64,000 nt of DNA from Paracentrotus lividus. Its lineage: Eukaryota > Echinodermata > Echinoidea > Camarodonta > Echinidae. The DNA lies in NCBI GenBank assembly GCA_940671915.1, contig CALNVZ010002143.1, positions 309,022 through 373,021 on the forward strand, in the 5' to 3' direction. A model generated the notes under the pieces. It saw only the letters and a list, made by a program, of their open reading frames with translations, had not been told where the DNA came from and made no database searches. Shown here piece by piece: positions 23,296 through 34,129 of this stretch. The position numbers were made by a program, and so were the translations under genes. Each line of letters opens with the position of its first letter. The first letter of the stretch is position 1.

Positions 23296-23773
23296 TTTAT
23301 AAATTAATTTAAATTTTATTTAATTGATTTACTAATGATAACAGTGGCGGATCCAGGCGAGGGCGCATTTCACGCCCCTATAATTTGAAAACCACTCATT
23401 GTCTGGCGGCGCCCCTGGATTTCATTTTATGACATGACAAACATAGAATTAAAACATTATATGTGGTAAATGGGACTAAAAAAAAAGCACTTGTGCTAGT
23501 CGATTCTGGTCCATCTGCATTATTGATTTACATAGTATAAACGTTTTGAATACGAACTATTTATATCAGTTTGGGCACAAAATTTTACACTACGTATATT
23601 TCAACAATGTAAACTATACATGAAGTTTAAACGGCATTAACTTACACAAATTGTTATAATGCTGCTTATTTAAATGGCAGCATGACAATCGTACTTTGTT
23701 TATGTTTATATGTTTTGGATTAAATAAACATATTCATAGGAAACACCCACCTTTAATTTTGTGTACGTTTGTT
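23296..23773. other. Unassigned sequence with an hAT-like MITE terminus
   Basis: CAGTGGCGGATCCAGG at 23343 and a degenerate inverted GGCGCCCCTGGATTTC at 23409 suggest a tiny or truncated hAT-like MITE. The rest is AT-rich and unassigned. Confidence 0.35.
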
Positions 23774-24040
23774 ATGGTGGTATGTTACCTTGTGAAACTA
23801 CTTTGAAATGGTTTAGAATCGGCTTGGAGACAGTTTTGAAACTTGTCGCCGAGACGTTTCCGAGACGTCACCTCAGTTCCCGCGAAGTTTCATGAGTCGC
23901 GGGGATCGCAGGAAATAATTGAGGCGGATTATGGACTACTCGTCGCCGAGATGTCTCCGTGACTTGCGGAAGATTTGTCACATGTTCTAGATTTGTCTCG
24001 GAGACGTCTCTGCGAAGTGAGATACCATTAAGGGCAAGGA
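23774..24040. mobile_element. Palindromic MITE, family G copy 1
   Basis: Ends TGGTGGTATGTTACC and GAAGTGAGATACCATTA; interior rich in GAGACGTCTC-type palindromes. Directly followed by family F copy 3. Confidence 0.65.
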
Positions 24041-24094
24041 ATCAAACGGGTGCACTTTTAAAAGAATTACGCCCCCAAACGCACTTCAGTTATA

Positions 24095-24545
24095 GACGCC
24101 GACAAAGAATTTGGCAATGGGGTAATCTCCCCATTAAAATCCCTTAGTCAGCTGCCCGGAACAATGCGGTAATCTCTCCCATTGACCCCCCCCCCCCCGC
24201 CGATAGATCAGTCACCCTAGACAATGGGTTGATATCCCCATTGAAAGCTCCTGGCCGGGTCACTAACCTCCAGCTTTAATAGCGGGGAATGAAAGAGAAC
24301 ATCACAGGGATGTTTATTTCTCTTTAGCTGCCATAAGACAGCCTTGGAAATGTAATAGATTAATATAATATTAGCTCTTATTACAGACATTTGTCATTAT
24401 CTTATACATGTCAATATAAAAGCAGTTAAATTATAGCTCACATCGTTTCTTAAGGGGTTACTCACATATAATCACATATTTCAGAGTAGTTACTTATCCT
24501 ATGACAATACATAAAATATCACCCGAATAAAGATTTTTTTTGGTT
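24095..24545 (+). repeat. Family F dispersed repeat, copy 3
   Basis: Contains the clearest hairpin of the family, CAATGGGGTAATCTCCCCAT at 24115-24134, a ten-C run at 24187, then TTAATAGCGGGGAATGAAAG and the GCCATAAGACAGCC tail. Confidence 0.75.
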
Positions 24546-25003
24546 GCATTTTTTGAGTGCATGAAAACTGTGCCCCCTGCCCCGGTTCCATCGCCTCTGT
24601 GCACTTAATACGCTAAATTCAATTTAGCAGAGACGCTGTTATGATTGCGCAATACCGCCATAAGCAGCATTTAAATTCATTCCGAGTTTTCAACTTACAG
24701 TAAATAGCATTCAAATTAGGACTTAAACTTATAGCTGCAGGAAATGTTTTTGTTTTTAATCATATAATTTTTTCCATCGAATGTTTGCGAATTGCTATTA
24801 GCAGCAACCATGAATGAGTATGTACCTTATATTACGGCTTGTTCTTAAGTAGGCCGTATATATATGAAATATATTTTCCAGTTATTAATTAGCTCAAGAA
24901 ATTATCTTTTCCCCTACATTTTCTCTTTTTACTCATGTAACAATTTATCTTGCATAATTACATAGTCAACACAAAAAACTCTCCAACAATACCAAAATAT
25001 ATT
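24546..25003. other. Unassigned AT-rich sequence
   Basis: No gene, RNA or repeat structure recognised. Confidence 0.4.
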
Positions 25004-25629
25004 CATTGCGCGCATTATGGGGAGGGGAGGGGGTGTAGGCGAACAGGGGCGCCAAAAACAGGAGAAAAAGAATTGAAGAAGAAAAAAAAAAGAGAAAGGG
25101 AAAAAGAGCAGGAAAGGGGAAAGAAAACAAAGGGGCGTCATAATGGTCGCCAATTCTATCTTAAATTTAGGGGGCGCCAAATCAACTTGAAACTAAGGGG
25201 CGCCAAATAAATCTTAAAATTAGGGGCGCCATAGGGGAGACCGGGTATGGAAGTTACACGGGTCAGTTGTTACAGTTCTCAGTGTGCTAAGATGGAACAA
25301 GAGAGGATGTGCTAACTGGCATCTATATACAGCCTGCACATAGCTGTGATGAACTGCCGGTCGTGAGGTTTCTCCGTTGTTTTATTAAAAAGTAAATCAA
25401 CAAAAACCATTTTTTACAGTTCAAAGTAAATTTTTGACAAAAATTGAAATTTGTAATAGCTCTTACAACTGAAGGCACATGATGATAGTCTGGTATTGTA
25501 AATATAGTACATGTATGTCACTAATATACCCCCTAGCCATGCCCTATAATTCTACCTAATGACTGTGCTACAGTTGATCTCTGTGTGTAAAATCACCCAT
25601 GGGGTAGGTTGTTCTGGTTCGGTGTAAAA

Positions 25630-25770
25630 ATGGCAGAGGCAAAAATGGCAGAGGTAAAAATGGCGGAGGTAAAAATGGCAGAGGTAAAAATGGCAGAGGT
25701 AAAAATGGCGGAGGTAAAAATGGCGGAGGTAAAATGGCAGAGGTAAAAATGGCAGAGGTAAAATGTCAGG
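25630..25770 (+). repeat. 15-bp minisatellite, left arm
   Basis: Consensus GGCAGAGGTAAAAAT, nine to ten units; some have GGCGGAGGT, and two lack one A. Confidence 0.95.
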
Positions 25771-25821
25771 TCTTACGCAATTAAATTGTCATAGCAAATC
25801 CCATGAATAAAACATTGCCAA

Positions 25822-26025
25822 TACCCTTGGGTGGTATCTCACTTCTCGGAAACGCATTCGCGACAGATAAAAAAAAATACGTTACGTCTCCGATGTTGCG
25901 GAGACGTCGCGGTGTCTGAAAATTAAGGAGAAAGAGGAGACTAAGGAGAAAAGCTATAATTGCAAAACCATGTTGACAAATCCGTCTCAAATGTGTTTCC
26001 GCGAAGTGAGATACCAAAAGGGGTA
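25822..26025. mobile_element. Palindromic MITE, family G copy 2
   Basis: Ends GGTGGTATCTCACTTCTCGG and GCGAAGTGAGATACCA; 204 bp; inserted in the core of the 15-bp-repeat foldback element. Confidence 0.75.
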
Positions 26026-26639
26026 AATAGTTAACAAAGAAAGCTAGTTATAAAAAGGGATTATAAAATATCATTGTTGGAGGTGTTCTTAACTTTTAAA
26101 TTGACTGCCTTCCATTTGGACTAGCTGATTATGAGCTATTGCAATATCAAAGTATTGACGATTGTTATAGTCATTACTGCATGTGTTACATCAAAATCGT
26201 ATTGGTAATTTTATTTTATTTTTCTCTCATGAGGTAAAAATAATAAAGAATTACTTTTGTTAAGACATGTTGTTGTTTGTCCGTTAAACAAAAACGTGCA
26301 CACTTATTTTAAGATGGCATTTCCACACTGACGTAATTTATTTATAATTTGTTATAACATGTACAGTTAAAAGGTAAAATGTAAATAAAACAATCGTTCA
26401 CTTTGGTATAGCAATATCTCTTAGCAGATAGTAATCCTACAAAATGGAAGTCAGTCAATATAAAGATAAGGACCCTCCAGGTATATAGTTCAGCATTTAA
26501 ATTTGTAAATCCCTTCTCAGTTTTCTTTATGAATATGTTTTACCCCCTTTCCTAAAGGGAATTTGCCATAATTATGAGCATGGGATTTGCTATGACAATT
26601 GGATTGCGAAAGACATTCCATTTTACTTCTGGCATTTTT

Positions 26640-26790
26640 ATCTCTGCCATTTTTACCACTGCCATTTTTACCTCTGCCATTTTTTACCTCTGCATTTTTG
26701 CTCTGCCATTTTTGCCTCTGCATCCTCTGCATTATTTACCTCTGCCATTTGCCATTTTGCCTCTACCAATTTTTACCTCTACCATTTTTT
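26640..26790 (-). repeat. 15-bp minisatellite, right arm
   Basis: Units of ATTTTTACCTCTGCC, the inverse of the left array but more degenerate, with shortened units. Confidence 0.9.
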
Positions 26791-27274
26791 AACCTGGCAC
26801 CGTTACAACAACCTACCCGTGTTGATGTAACAACTTACCCCAATTACATTACATATGTAAAATTACATTTTGTCTCAATTTCAGGTGTTAATTTTTATTT
26901 TTATATTATTACTTTTGTCTATTCTAGAGCTCTACTTGATCTACTGTTAACGATGTCAAGAAACTGGAAGTTGAATTAAAGTATGGTATAAGAAATTTAC
27001 ACATTGTCAACTTACCCGTAGTTTACATATTGTAAAAATTGACGACCCGTATGGTGTAAAACCACCCCGTATATGGGTAGGTTCTCAAAACAAAAATGTC
27101 TTCACTAATTAAGCTGTAGTTAATTAGTGTTTACATGTTTTCAAGTTTTATATGCCTCAGGTTTTAGGCCAACATAATAGGCTAACTACAGACCCAATAT
27201 GGAGTGCGTGAGTTCTTTCATTAGAATTATCTGGCCTAAATGTGATTTTGTAACGTCCATACCCGGTCCCCCTA

Positions 27275-27605
27275 CTGATCTTAAACTAAGGGGGAGACCA
27301 CTTCGATCTTAAATTTAGGGGGCGCAAAATTGATTTTGAATTTAGGGGCGCCATAATTACTTTAACTTAGGGGGCTCCAAATTCACCCTAAAACAATAAG
27401 GAATCTTAAATTAAGTTGGGCCCCAACTTTGATCTTGAATTAGGGGGCGCCAAATTGATCTAAAACCCAGGGCAAAAAGTGATATGATACTTTTGAGGCG
27501 ACGTATTGGCGTTAATTCGATGATAGATACAGGAGCGTCACATCGACCTGAAGCTAAAGAGGCGCCAGATTGACCTTAAACTTAGGGGCGCCATAATGAT
27601 CTTTG
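27275..27605 (+). repeat. GGCGCC minisatellite, left arm continuation
   Basis: Degenerate units around GGGGCGCCAAATTGATCTTA and ending in variants of AACTTAGG. Includes diverged forms near 27480-27540. Confidence 0.7.
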
Positions 27606-27611
27606 ATATTT

Positions 27612-27923
27612 AAGGGTGCTATCTCACTTCGCGGAGACGTATCCGCGACGAACAGAAAAATCGTCTCCGCGACGGATAAAAAGTGTTAGAGACGTCTCCG
27701 AGACGTCTCCGAAATTCTGGAGACGGGATTTTTTTTAAAATAAATTGTCGCGGAGAAGTCTCGGAGACGTCTCGAGACGTCTCCGCGACAAATTTTATTT
27801 TTAAATCCGTCCTCCAAAATTTCGGTGACGTCTCGGAGACGTCTCTAATACTTTTTGTCCGTCGCGGAAATGATTTTCCTATTCTGTCCGCGGAGACGTC
27901 TCCGCGAAGTGAGATACGCCCTT
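27612..27923. mobile_element. Palindromic MITE, family G copy 3 (best palindrome)
   Basis: Ends AAGGGTGCTATCTCACTTCG and inverted AAGGGCGTATCTCACTTCGC. Nearly the whole 312 bp folds on itself, with repeated GAGACGTCTC cores and GTCGCGGAGA motifs, around an AT-rich centre. Possible ATTT target duplication. Confidence 0.8.
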
Positions 27924-27984
27924 ATTTTAAAGTAATTAACCAGAGCGTTTAAAAAAAAAATAGTTTGTTTATCGTTGGTTTAGC

Positions 27985-28140
27985 GCCCTCCTTAATCTAA
28001 GGTCGATTTGGCGCCCCTAATTTCCAGGTCAATTTTGGCGCCCCTATATATTTTAAGCTCAATATGGCGCCCTTAGTTTACGGTCGATTTGACACCCTCT
28101 AAATTTAAGAAGTGATTTGGTGCTCCCTGAATTAAAGATC
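27985..28140 (-). repeat. GGCGCC minisatellite, right arm
   Basis: Inverted units (GATTTGGCGCCCCTAA style, about six) mirroring 27275-27605. Confidence 0.75.
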
Positions 28141-28149
28141 GAAATGAGC

Positions 28150-28335
28150 CGCCTTTTTTTCTTCCCTTTCCCTTCCTTTGTCCCCCTTTTTTCCCCTTTC
28201 TTTTTTTTTTCTTTTCCCCTTCCTCTCTCCCTTCTTTTTGTTCCTTCCCTTTTTTTCCCTTTTCTATTTTTTTTCTTTCCTTTTTCCTTTCCCTTTCTCC
28301 CTTTTCCTCTCTTTCCGCCCCGACCCCTCCCCCCC
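28150..28335. repeat. Polypyrimidine tract
   Basis: About 185 bases almost entirely C and T, ending in a C run. Mirrors the purine tract at 25060-25130. Minus- and plus-strand frames across it are low-complexity artefacts. Confidence 0.9.
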
Positions 28336-28360
28336 CACAGATACGCGCATGTACAATGCA

Positions 28361-28714
28361 AGGGGTCATTAGGTTTTGACAGACGTGTATCAATCATGAT
28401 TTAGGAACCGACCTTTAACGTCACGATCCGAAAGACGTGACTGGTCCGCTCCATGTCAGTTGTAGGCTGATTCAGAAAGTTGAACAATGAACGTTACCGC
28501 TTGGACCAACTCCTGATCCACATCCTGAGTAGTGTAGTCTTATATTCAGACAAATTTGAATGATAACAACGCTTTTTCACTACTCAAATAATTCTTACCA
28601 TGACAATTATGTTGCCAAGTTAACAAAATTCATACTTTTCCCCCCACAAAACATTTCATACAAATAAATTTTAGGTTAATTAAACGTCGTTTTTGTTGAT
28701 AGTATCTCCATATA
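28361..28714. other. Unassigned sequence
   Basis: No gene or repeat recognised. Confidence 0.4.
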
Positions 28715-28716
28715 TA

Positions 28717-30346
28717 AGGGCGTCCCGAAAAGAACTATACACTTTTGAAATGGCTGCCAATGAAAAATATTTGATTTTAGGTAACAAATTTACATGTATG
28801 GAAAGCTCATTATCCCAACTTTCATATGCAACCAAAAGTCCGAAATAGTCATGCATGAATGAAGCAGCGTTTCACTATTCTAAAGGGTATGGAAATTAGG
28901 GTGCGCAGGAATTGCCCTACCATTTGTATGAGGAAAGTCATTTGGGAGCTTATGGAATTGAGGATGATATGCAGAATTACTGATCACATTATGATGAGTT
29001 TGGGTGTTGCTAAGAGAAATTTGTAAGAATTGGGGATAATGATTTCATGCATGAGTGAACAGGAATATGTATTTCCTATTATAGCATTGTAGCCTCCAAG
29101 TTGTCTTCAGTGGTGTGTTAGTGGTAGTCAGATGTGGGTGCAGAACAGTGAGATGCAGGGTAAGTTTTTTATCCTTTTGATGATCGTTTTCATGATCTTT
29201 TGGATTGTCTGGAATGTCCAACATCAGTGCATGTTTTTTTTTTCTTCAATCAAACAGGTTGTGCATGCGAAAGAGGAGGAGGACATGTTCGGCATTGAAC
29301 GTACAGACTTTTTATTTAATTTGCATTAATAGATTTTTTTCCTCCCTTTTTGTTATGTTACAGGATGGATGAAACAAGTGTCAAATCGAAAGAACATGAA
29401 ATTCAACTGAAAATAAGGACTGACATGATAATTTTCACAAAATTTGTGTTACACTGTACCATTATCTCTTTACAAAAGTCCAAATTGTAAAAATGACTGG
29501 ATAGTGGTTGGTTGATCAATTGAGTTGATTGATTTATTGACATAGTGATTGAAATAACTATGAAGATGATGTAATGCTTTGATTGATTAGTTGAAAAACA
29601 TTTGGAGACTGGTACACTGTGTTAAATGATTGCTAGCTGGGTGTTTGATTGTCTAATTTATGTGACTGATGATTGATAGATCATCAACCATCCCAATTTG
29701 GGTAAATGTGAGTAGACTGGGAATGCGGGAAGGTAGTCAGGATATTTGGAGTAGAAACAATGAATTATGTGTCAAAAACACCACCATGCAAAAGAGGAGA
29801 GAGAAGAGGAGACAGGGAAGAGAAAGAAAGAAGAGAGAGGGAGAGAGGGATGAAAGACAAAGAGTGAGAGAGAGAGAGAGAGAGAGGAGAGAAGGAGAGA
29901 AAAAGAAGAGAGGAGAGAGAGAGAGAGATTAAACACAGTTGAATGAAGACCTCACTAAATATACTTGGAAAAGTTTCAATGCATCAATAGGAAATATATT
30001 CTGTTCATCAGCATGAAAATTGTAATCCCCAATTCCACAAATTTCACTTAGCAAACCCCAACTCATCATAATTGATCAGTAATTCTTGCATATCATCCTC
30101 AATTCCATAAGCTTCAAATGACTTTCCTCAAACAACTTGGTAGGGCAATTCCTGCCACCCTAATTCCATACCCTTTAGAATAGTGAACGCTGCTCATTTC
30201 ATGCATGACTTATTTTCGGACTTTTTGGTGTCATATGAAAAGTTGGGAATAATGAGCTTTCCATAATATAAATTCATTACTAAAATGAATAGTTTTTCAT
30301 TTGGCAGCCATTTCAAAAAGTGGTATAGTTCTTTTTGGACGCCCCG
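28717..30346. mobile_element. Long-TIR mariner-like MITE (1.6 kb)
   Basis: Ends AGGGCGTCCCGAAAAGAACT and inverted CGGGGCGTCCAAAAAGAACT, each beside TA. Inverted arms run ~330-380 bp (for example GGCTGCCAATGAAAAA, CATAAGCTTCAAATGACTTT region). The centre holds a purine-rich (GA)n microsatellite at 29790-29930. No transposase. Confidence 0.8.
29790..29930. repeat. (GA)n-rich microsatellite
   Basis: Purine-rich tract with GAGAGAGAGAG runs. The 87-residue frame over it is low complexity. Confidence 0.9.
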
Positions 30347-30394
30347 TATATATTTAGACTAGCTAACACACAATGAGAGTGTTTGCTTATGCTA

Positions 30395-30850
30395 AAGTCA
30401 TGCTACATCACACAGACAACTTACGTATAGTTCGTGTCCCGATGCGTCCAAAAATTATTCTTTCTCTGCGGATCCCCACTGATGCCTACCCGTCATAGTC
30501 AGCAGTGGAAATATTGATTAATTCGTTCATCCAGTAAAACAAAGAATACATAAGAAATGATAGAATAGAAGAATGAAATAATATTTGGAGCAACCGGACG
30601 TATCTATACGTAAGTGTCTGTGTGACTGTAGGCATAACAAGACACGTACGGTAGTATACGTCCAGTTGCGTCCAAAAATTTATTTCTTTTCCTTGATCCC
30701 AATGATGTTTCCCGTCATAGTGCAGCAGTGGAAAGAAGTAATAATTTCGTTCATGCCATAAAACAAGAAATAAATAAGAAATGATAGAATAAAAGATGAA
30801 TAAGATTAAAACAACAGATCCGAACTATCGATCCGTAGTTCTGTGTGGAC
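30395..30850 (+). repeat. Diverged ~220-bp tandem duplication
   Basis: CGTCCAAAAATTATTCTTTC and CGTCCAAAAATTTATTTCTT blocks, followed by CCCGTCATAGT(C/G)CAGCAG and ATAAGAAATGATAGAATA in both, repeat once in tandem. Each unit has short inverted ACTTACGTATAG/CTATACGTAAG ends. Confidence 0.7.
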
Positions 30851-31859
30851 TGAAGCAATAGTTGGTCTCCTTTAAACAGTTACTTCACATATTAATGTTT
30901 CCGAGTAGTTATTCATTCTATGACAATAATAAAATTTGCCCAGCCTTTCAAATCACCCGAGCAATGAATTTTGTTGTCGCTCTCGTTATATTTGAAAGAG
31001 AGACTAGTCCCTTTCCAAAATCAGCTTGTAATTTGCTTATGTTCATATGTGCCCCACAGAGTTTCTTCTCACCATTACATTTAAAAATGAATGAAGTCAA
31101 TAAAAAAACTTGATCTCGTTTGCGCATACATCACTTCTAAAGTGTTATCAATGATATTGCTGAAGATATAATATAATATTCATAATTGATTGTCGCTAAA
31201 ATATCACGTTTTCATGTAGGCGTAACTCGTTATATAATAGAATTTCCCGTTCCCCTGCTGCAAGTAGAATGGGGGGGGGGGGAAGTTCTATTAGGACCAA
31301 GAATGTGTAGTACATTTAAAGTATTTTCTTTCAACCGAGTCTGTACAAGTATATAAATGAATAAAGGAATAATGTGTTAAAATGTCAGAATCTTGTCTTT
31401 TACTCGAATATAACAAGAGCTGCCACTGCAATTGTTATCTATATATACATAGTATCCCCCTCCTGGTCAGACAAAACATAAAACGGTTATCAGCAAATTT
31501 GAAATTTGCGTAATATTTGTAAAATAGTGCTATTGTCGATATTATGTGGTAAGATATGCATAATTAACTATTTATGACGATAGATATGTTTTTGTTGGCT
31601 GGTATGTAGGATGATATTCATCGATAAAACATATCCTTTTCTGAATGTATAGTTATTAGTAGGGAAGTGGTTAGTGGGTGAAAGGGTCGCACTTTCTCGT
31701 GTAGCTGGTATATGGGACACTTTTCAAAAGAAAAGGCGCTCTCGTCGCTGTCTTGTTTTGGTTGTGCTTTGAGCAATTAGTACATCTCCGATAAAAATAC
31801 GGGTTATCGAATCGCAATTAGAAGAGATGCGAACGTTCATCATGACGTATATAATTGAG
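30851..31859. other. Unassigned sequence of giant element
   Basis: AT-rich with a G run near 31271. TTGTTGGCTGGTATGTAGG and other stretches show no coding or repeat pattern I can support. Confidence 0.35.
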
Positions 31860-32400
31860 TATATCAATTGAACAACCAAACACCAAGATTCGGTCGGCAA
31901 TGGGGGTAATCGTCCATAAAAGCCCCCTTTTGATTTCTTGCCCCCTGCCCCCGCGATGGTCACGCGCTCGAGAACATGATGCGGGTAAATCCTCTCCCAT
32001 AGATCCCTACCCTTGTCATCCCCGTATCCGCCATGGATGATTCGCGACGCTCGTTGACAATTGGGGTGAGTTTCTCTCTCATTGAATTCTCCGTGGCGGT
32101 GGTTTATTAGAGTCCTGAACGTCCGCTTATACTGTAGTGCACGAGCCAGCGAGCCCGCTCCAAACCGACATCTCTATTGCCACGCCATTCATGTTGTTAA
32201 TGTGTAAATTATTTTATGTGGTCGTCTGGTGTCGTATGGCAGGTCGCGTCTCAATCCGGGTGTGACTACGTACTAGCGGGCGATCCCGGGTTGGGATGAA
32301 AGTGGTGAACTATATGTCACATGGGACGGTTTTTATTTCTTTTTTTGGTGCTAGATCAGCCTTGGAATGAAATAACTTAACATAACAGTTTGTTCAAAAG
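31860..32400 (+). repeat. Family F dispersed repeat, copy 4 (degenerate)
   Basis: GGCAATGGGGGTAATCGTCC, GACAATTGGGGTGAGTTTC, then GATCAGCCTTGGAATGAAAT near 32350. More diverged than other copies and interrupted by GC-rich sequence. Confidence 0.5.
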
Positions 32401-32714
32401 TAAGCGTCTATGAATTTTCATCCTTAAGTATGTAGATATAAATGTATAACGCTATATGGTTCATAGGGTTATCTTAGGTAATTGCATGCTGTTATGCGTT
32501 TCGATGGCGTGCATTGGCAGTTCCATTAGTCATTATTATAGTCTGTTAATCATTAAGTATTATTAAGCGACTTTAAAAAAAATTAGATTTTAGACTCCAA
32601 ATAAATTTCCAAATAGAATTGACGACATCACCCACTTACATATAAAACCGTGGTTGGATACAAAATAAGGACTGATGTTTTGCGTTCATAAGTGATTTTT
32701 TGTGTGGGGGCGTT

Positions 32715-33125
32715 CATGCGACATATATGTTTCTTGAATATGGTGTCTTCCTTCACTTTTGCCAGGACCTGGGATATTTTGAAGTTCCGCGTCAATCCTT
32801 CCCGGGATTTTCTTTTCAAATAGTTAGTCACCCCCCCGCGATATTGGTTTCATAGTTCGTAATATTTTCTTATTTGAGGCCCTCTTTGTTTTCGAGAGCC
32901 CACAAGGCACCCTCAAGTCCTAATCGCAAGGAAACTACGTCTAAGCTGTATAGAGTTTTGTTATTTTACTTCTGTGGTAAAGCTAATCTAGTTTTAGTGT
33001 TATCAGTGTTTTGCTAGCTTCGACTCTTTTTCTAGGCGGAGGGTCAAAAATTTATTTTGATTGGGGTTGAACATTGATTCTATTCATTTGTTTCAACTAT
33101 GGGACTTATCTATTTTCTGGTGTGT
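32715..33125. mobile_element. Family B element, copy 3 (left half only)
   Basis: TTTCTTGAATATG, CTTCACTTTTGCC, CCCACAAGGCACCCTCAAGTCC and GTCAAAAATTTATTTTGATT align with 1040-1400 of copy 1. No right arm found nearby, so it is truncated. Confidence 0.65.
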
Positions 33126-33324
33126 TAATTTATTTCATTGTAAGCATAGCATATAATCAAAATAAAATATTTAGTCGTCAAAATGAGATAAAGATTAAGG
33201 ACCATAGAAATGGCATTTAGGGAGAAGGTAGCGCCCGTCGCGCGTCGGGTCGTATAGCCGTAAAATATACGGGGTGTCGGAATGCAGAAGAGCGAACAAT
33301 TATATGGATTAAAGAGTAAGGTAA

Positions 33325-33535
33325 GTGTAGACAACGCAAACACAGACTTTTGCAATGGGGTAATTATCCCCATTTTAAATCCCGCCAGTCGAACGCCCGG
33401 AACAATGCTGGTAATCTTTCCCATGACTCCCAATGAACCACGATTCTCTACTCCCCTGATTGATAAGCTATCCCTCTGACAATGGGGTTGTATCTCTTCC
33501 AGTAAGTTCTCCGTGGGTTTAAAGGGAAACACTAA
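33325..33535 (+). repeat. Family F dispersed repeat, copy 5 (partial)
   Basis: GCAATGGGGTAATTATCCCC hairpin, then CGCCCGGAACAATGCTGGTA and GACAATGGGGTTGTATCTC. Cut off before the GCCATAAGTC tail. Confidence 0.7.
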
Positions 33536-34129
33536 CTTTCAAAAACAAGAGCAATTAGAGCAAGGTGAATAAAATTATATTGCTCTAACAGTAAAAAACA
33601 AATACTTGCAAGGTTTCAGATCAAAAAATGGAAGTCATTTAACTGCCATTAAAACATGTAAACAAAATATTAAGTCCTACAGCCAAACACGAGGGTGAAT
33701 TGCCACCCTCTTGTCCCAAATTCTCCAGCCCGTTAGGGACGGGGAGAAACAGACAGGAAGTGGAGTGTCTGCTAGCTGCATTGATAAGTCTACGTGGGGT
33801 TTTCTCCACCACGAGATAGTTTTACTAATTTAGTATGAAATCATGATACTCGAAGTAAAAGCAGCAATTTATACTTGCGAATTTTTGAAAGAGATACGAC
33901 TGATAATTATGTTTGACAAAATGAGGCAAATCGAAAAAAAAAATTGAATATCATTCAATGTCAGACATCCCTTTAAATGTACCGTTACAGAATTATGTAT
34001 AACATATTATTGTATGAACCATTATTGTGTTATTGTTTATATTTGATTTAAAAAAGGTTAGGATATTGTACAGAGTAAACGCTCTTAAAATACTTCATGT
34101 TTTGGCTTGTGTATGATTTACTAGAACAA
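33536..34129. other. Unassigned sequence, possible small MITE
   Basis: AAAGGGAAACACTAAC at 33520 and CATCCCTTTAAATG near 33968 could be degenerate inverted ends of a ~450-bp MITE. Not convincing. Confidence 0.3.

Larger units (their letters stand above)
25600..26817. mobile_element. Third foldback element: 15-bp tandem-repeat arms
   Basis: Left arm: GGGTAGGTTGTTCTGG then ~9 units of GGCAGAGGTAAAAAT (25630-25770). Right arm: the same unit inverted (26640-26790), then AACAACCTACCC. The inner arms also mirror each other (TTGTCATAGCAAATCCCATG at 25786 and its inverse near 26580). Tandem 15-bp outer plus unique inner domain is exactly the organisation reported for sea-urchin TU elements (established family knowledge; identity with TU not tested). 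Confidence 0.75.
25232..27274. mobile_element. TAGGGG-end element inserted in the GGCGCC minisatellite
   Basis: Inverted ends TAGGGGAGACCGGGTATGG and TAGGGGGACCGGGTATGG. Removing it rejoins one minisatellite unit (GGGGCGCCA + CTGATCTTAAAC). A CTTACCC/GGGTAGGTT-like motif recurs inside (25603, 26810, 26835, 27012, 27076) in both orientations. It contains the 15-bp-repeat foldback at 25600-26817. Confidence 0.6.
25004..28360. mobile_element. Second foldback element, GGGGCGCC-minisatellite arms, with nested insertions
   Basis: Outer ends CATTGCGCGCATTATGGGG and inverted counterpart CATTGTACATGCGCGTATC (28360 inward). Both arms have a G-rich block, a long purine tract (25060-25130; pyrimidine at 28150-28335) and a tandem unit of ~25-28 bp (GGGGCGCCAAATTGATCTTA style) at 25130-25231 plus 27275-27600 on the left and, inverted, 27985-28140 on the right. 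Two other elements lie inside (25232-27274, 27612-27923). Without them it is about 1.0 kb. Modular plan resembles TU elements. Confidence 0.65.

Noticed and set aside
28059..28404. Lys/Glu/Arg-rich and Phe/Pro-rich frames on both strands
   Set aside because: Low-complexity translations of the polypyrimidine tract.
29669..29932. 87-residue Glu/Arg-rich frame
   Set aside because: Translation of a GA microsatellite.
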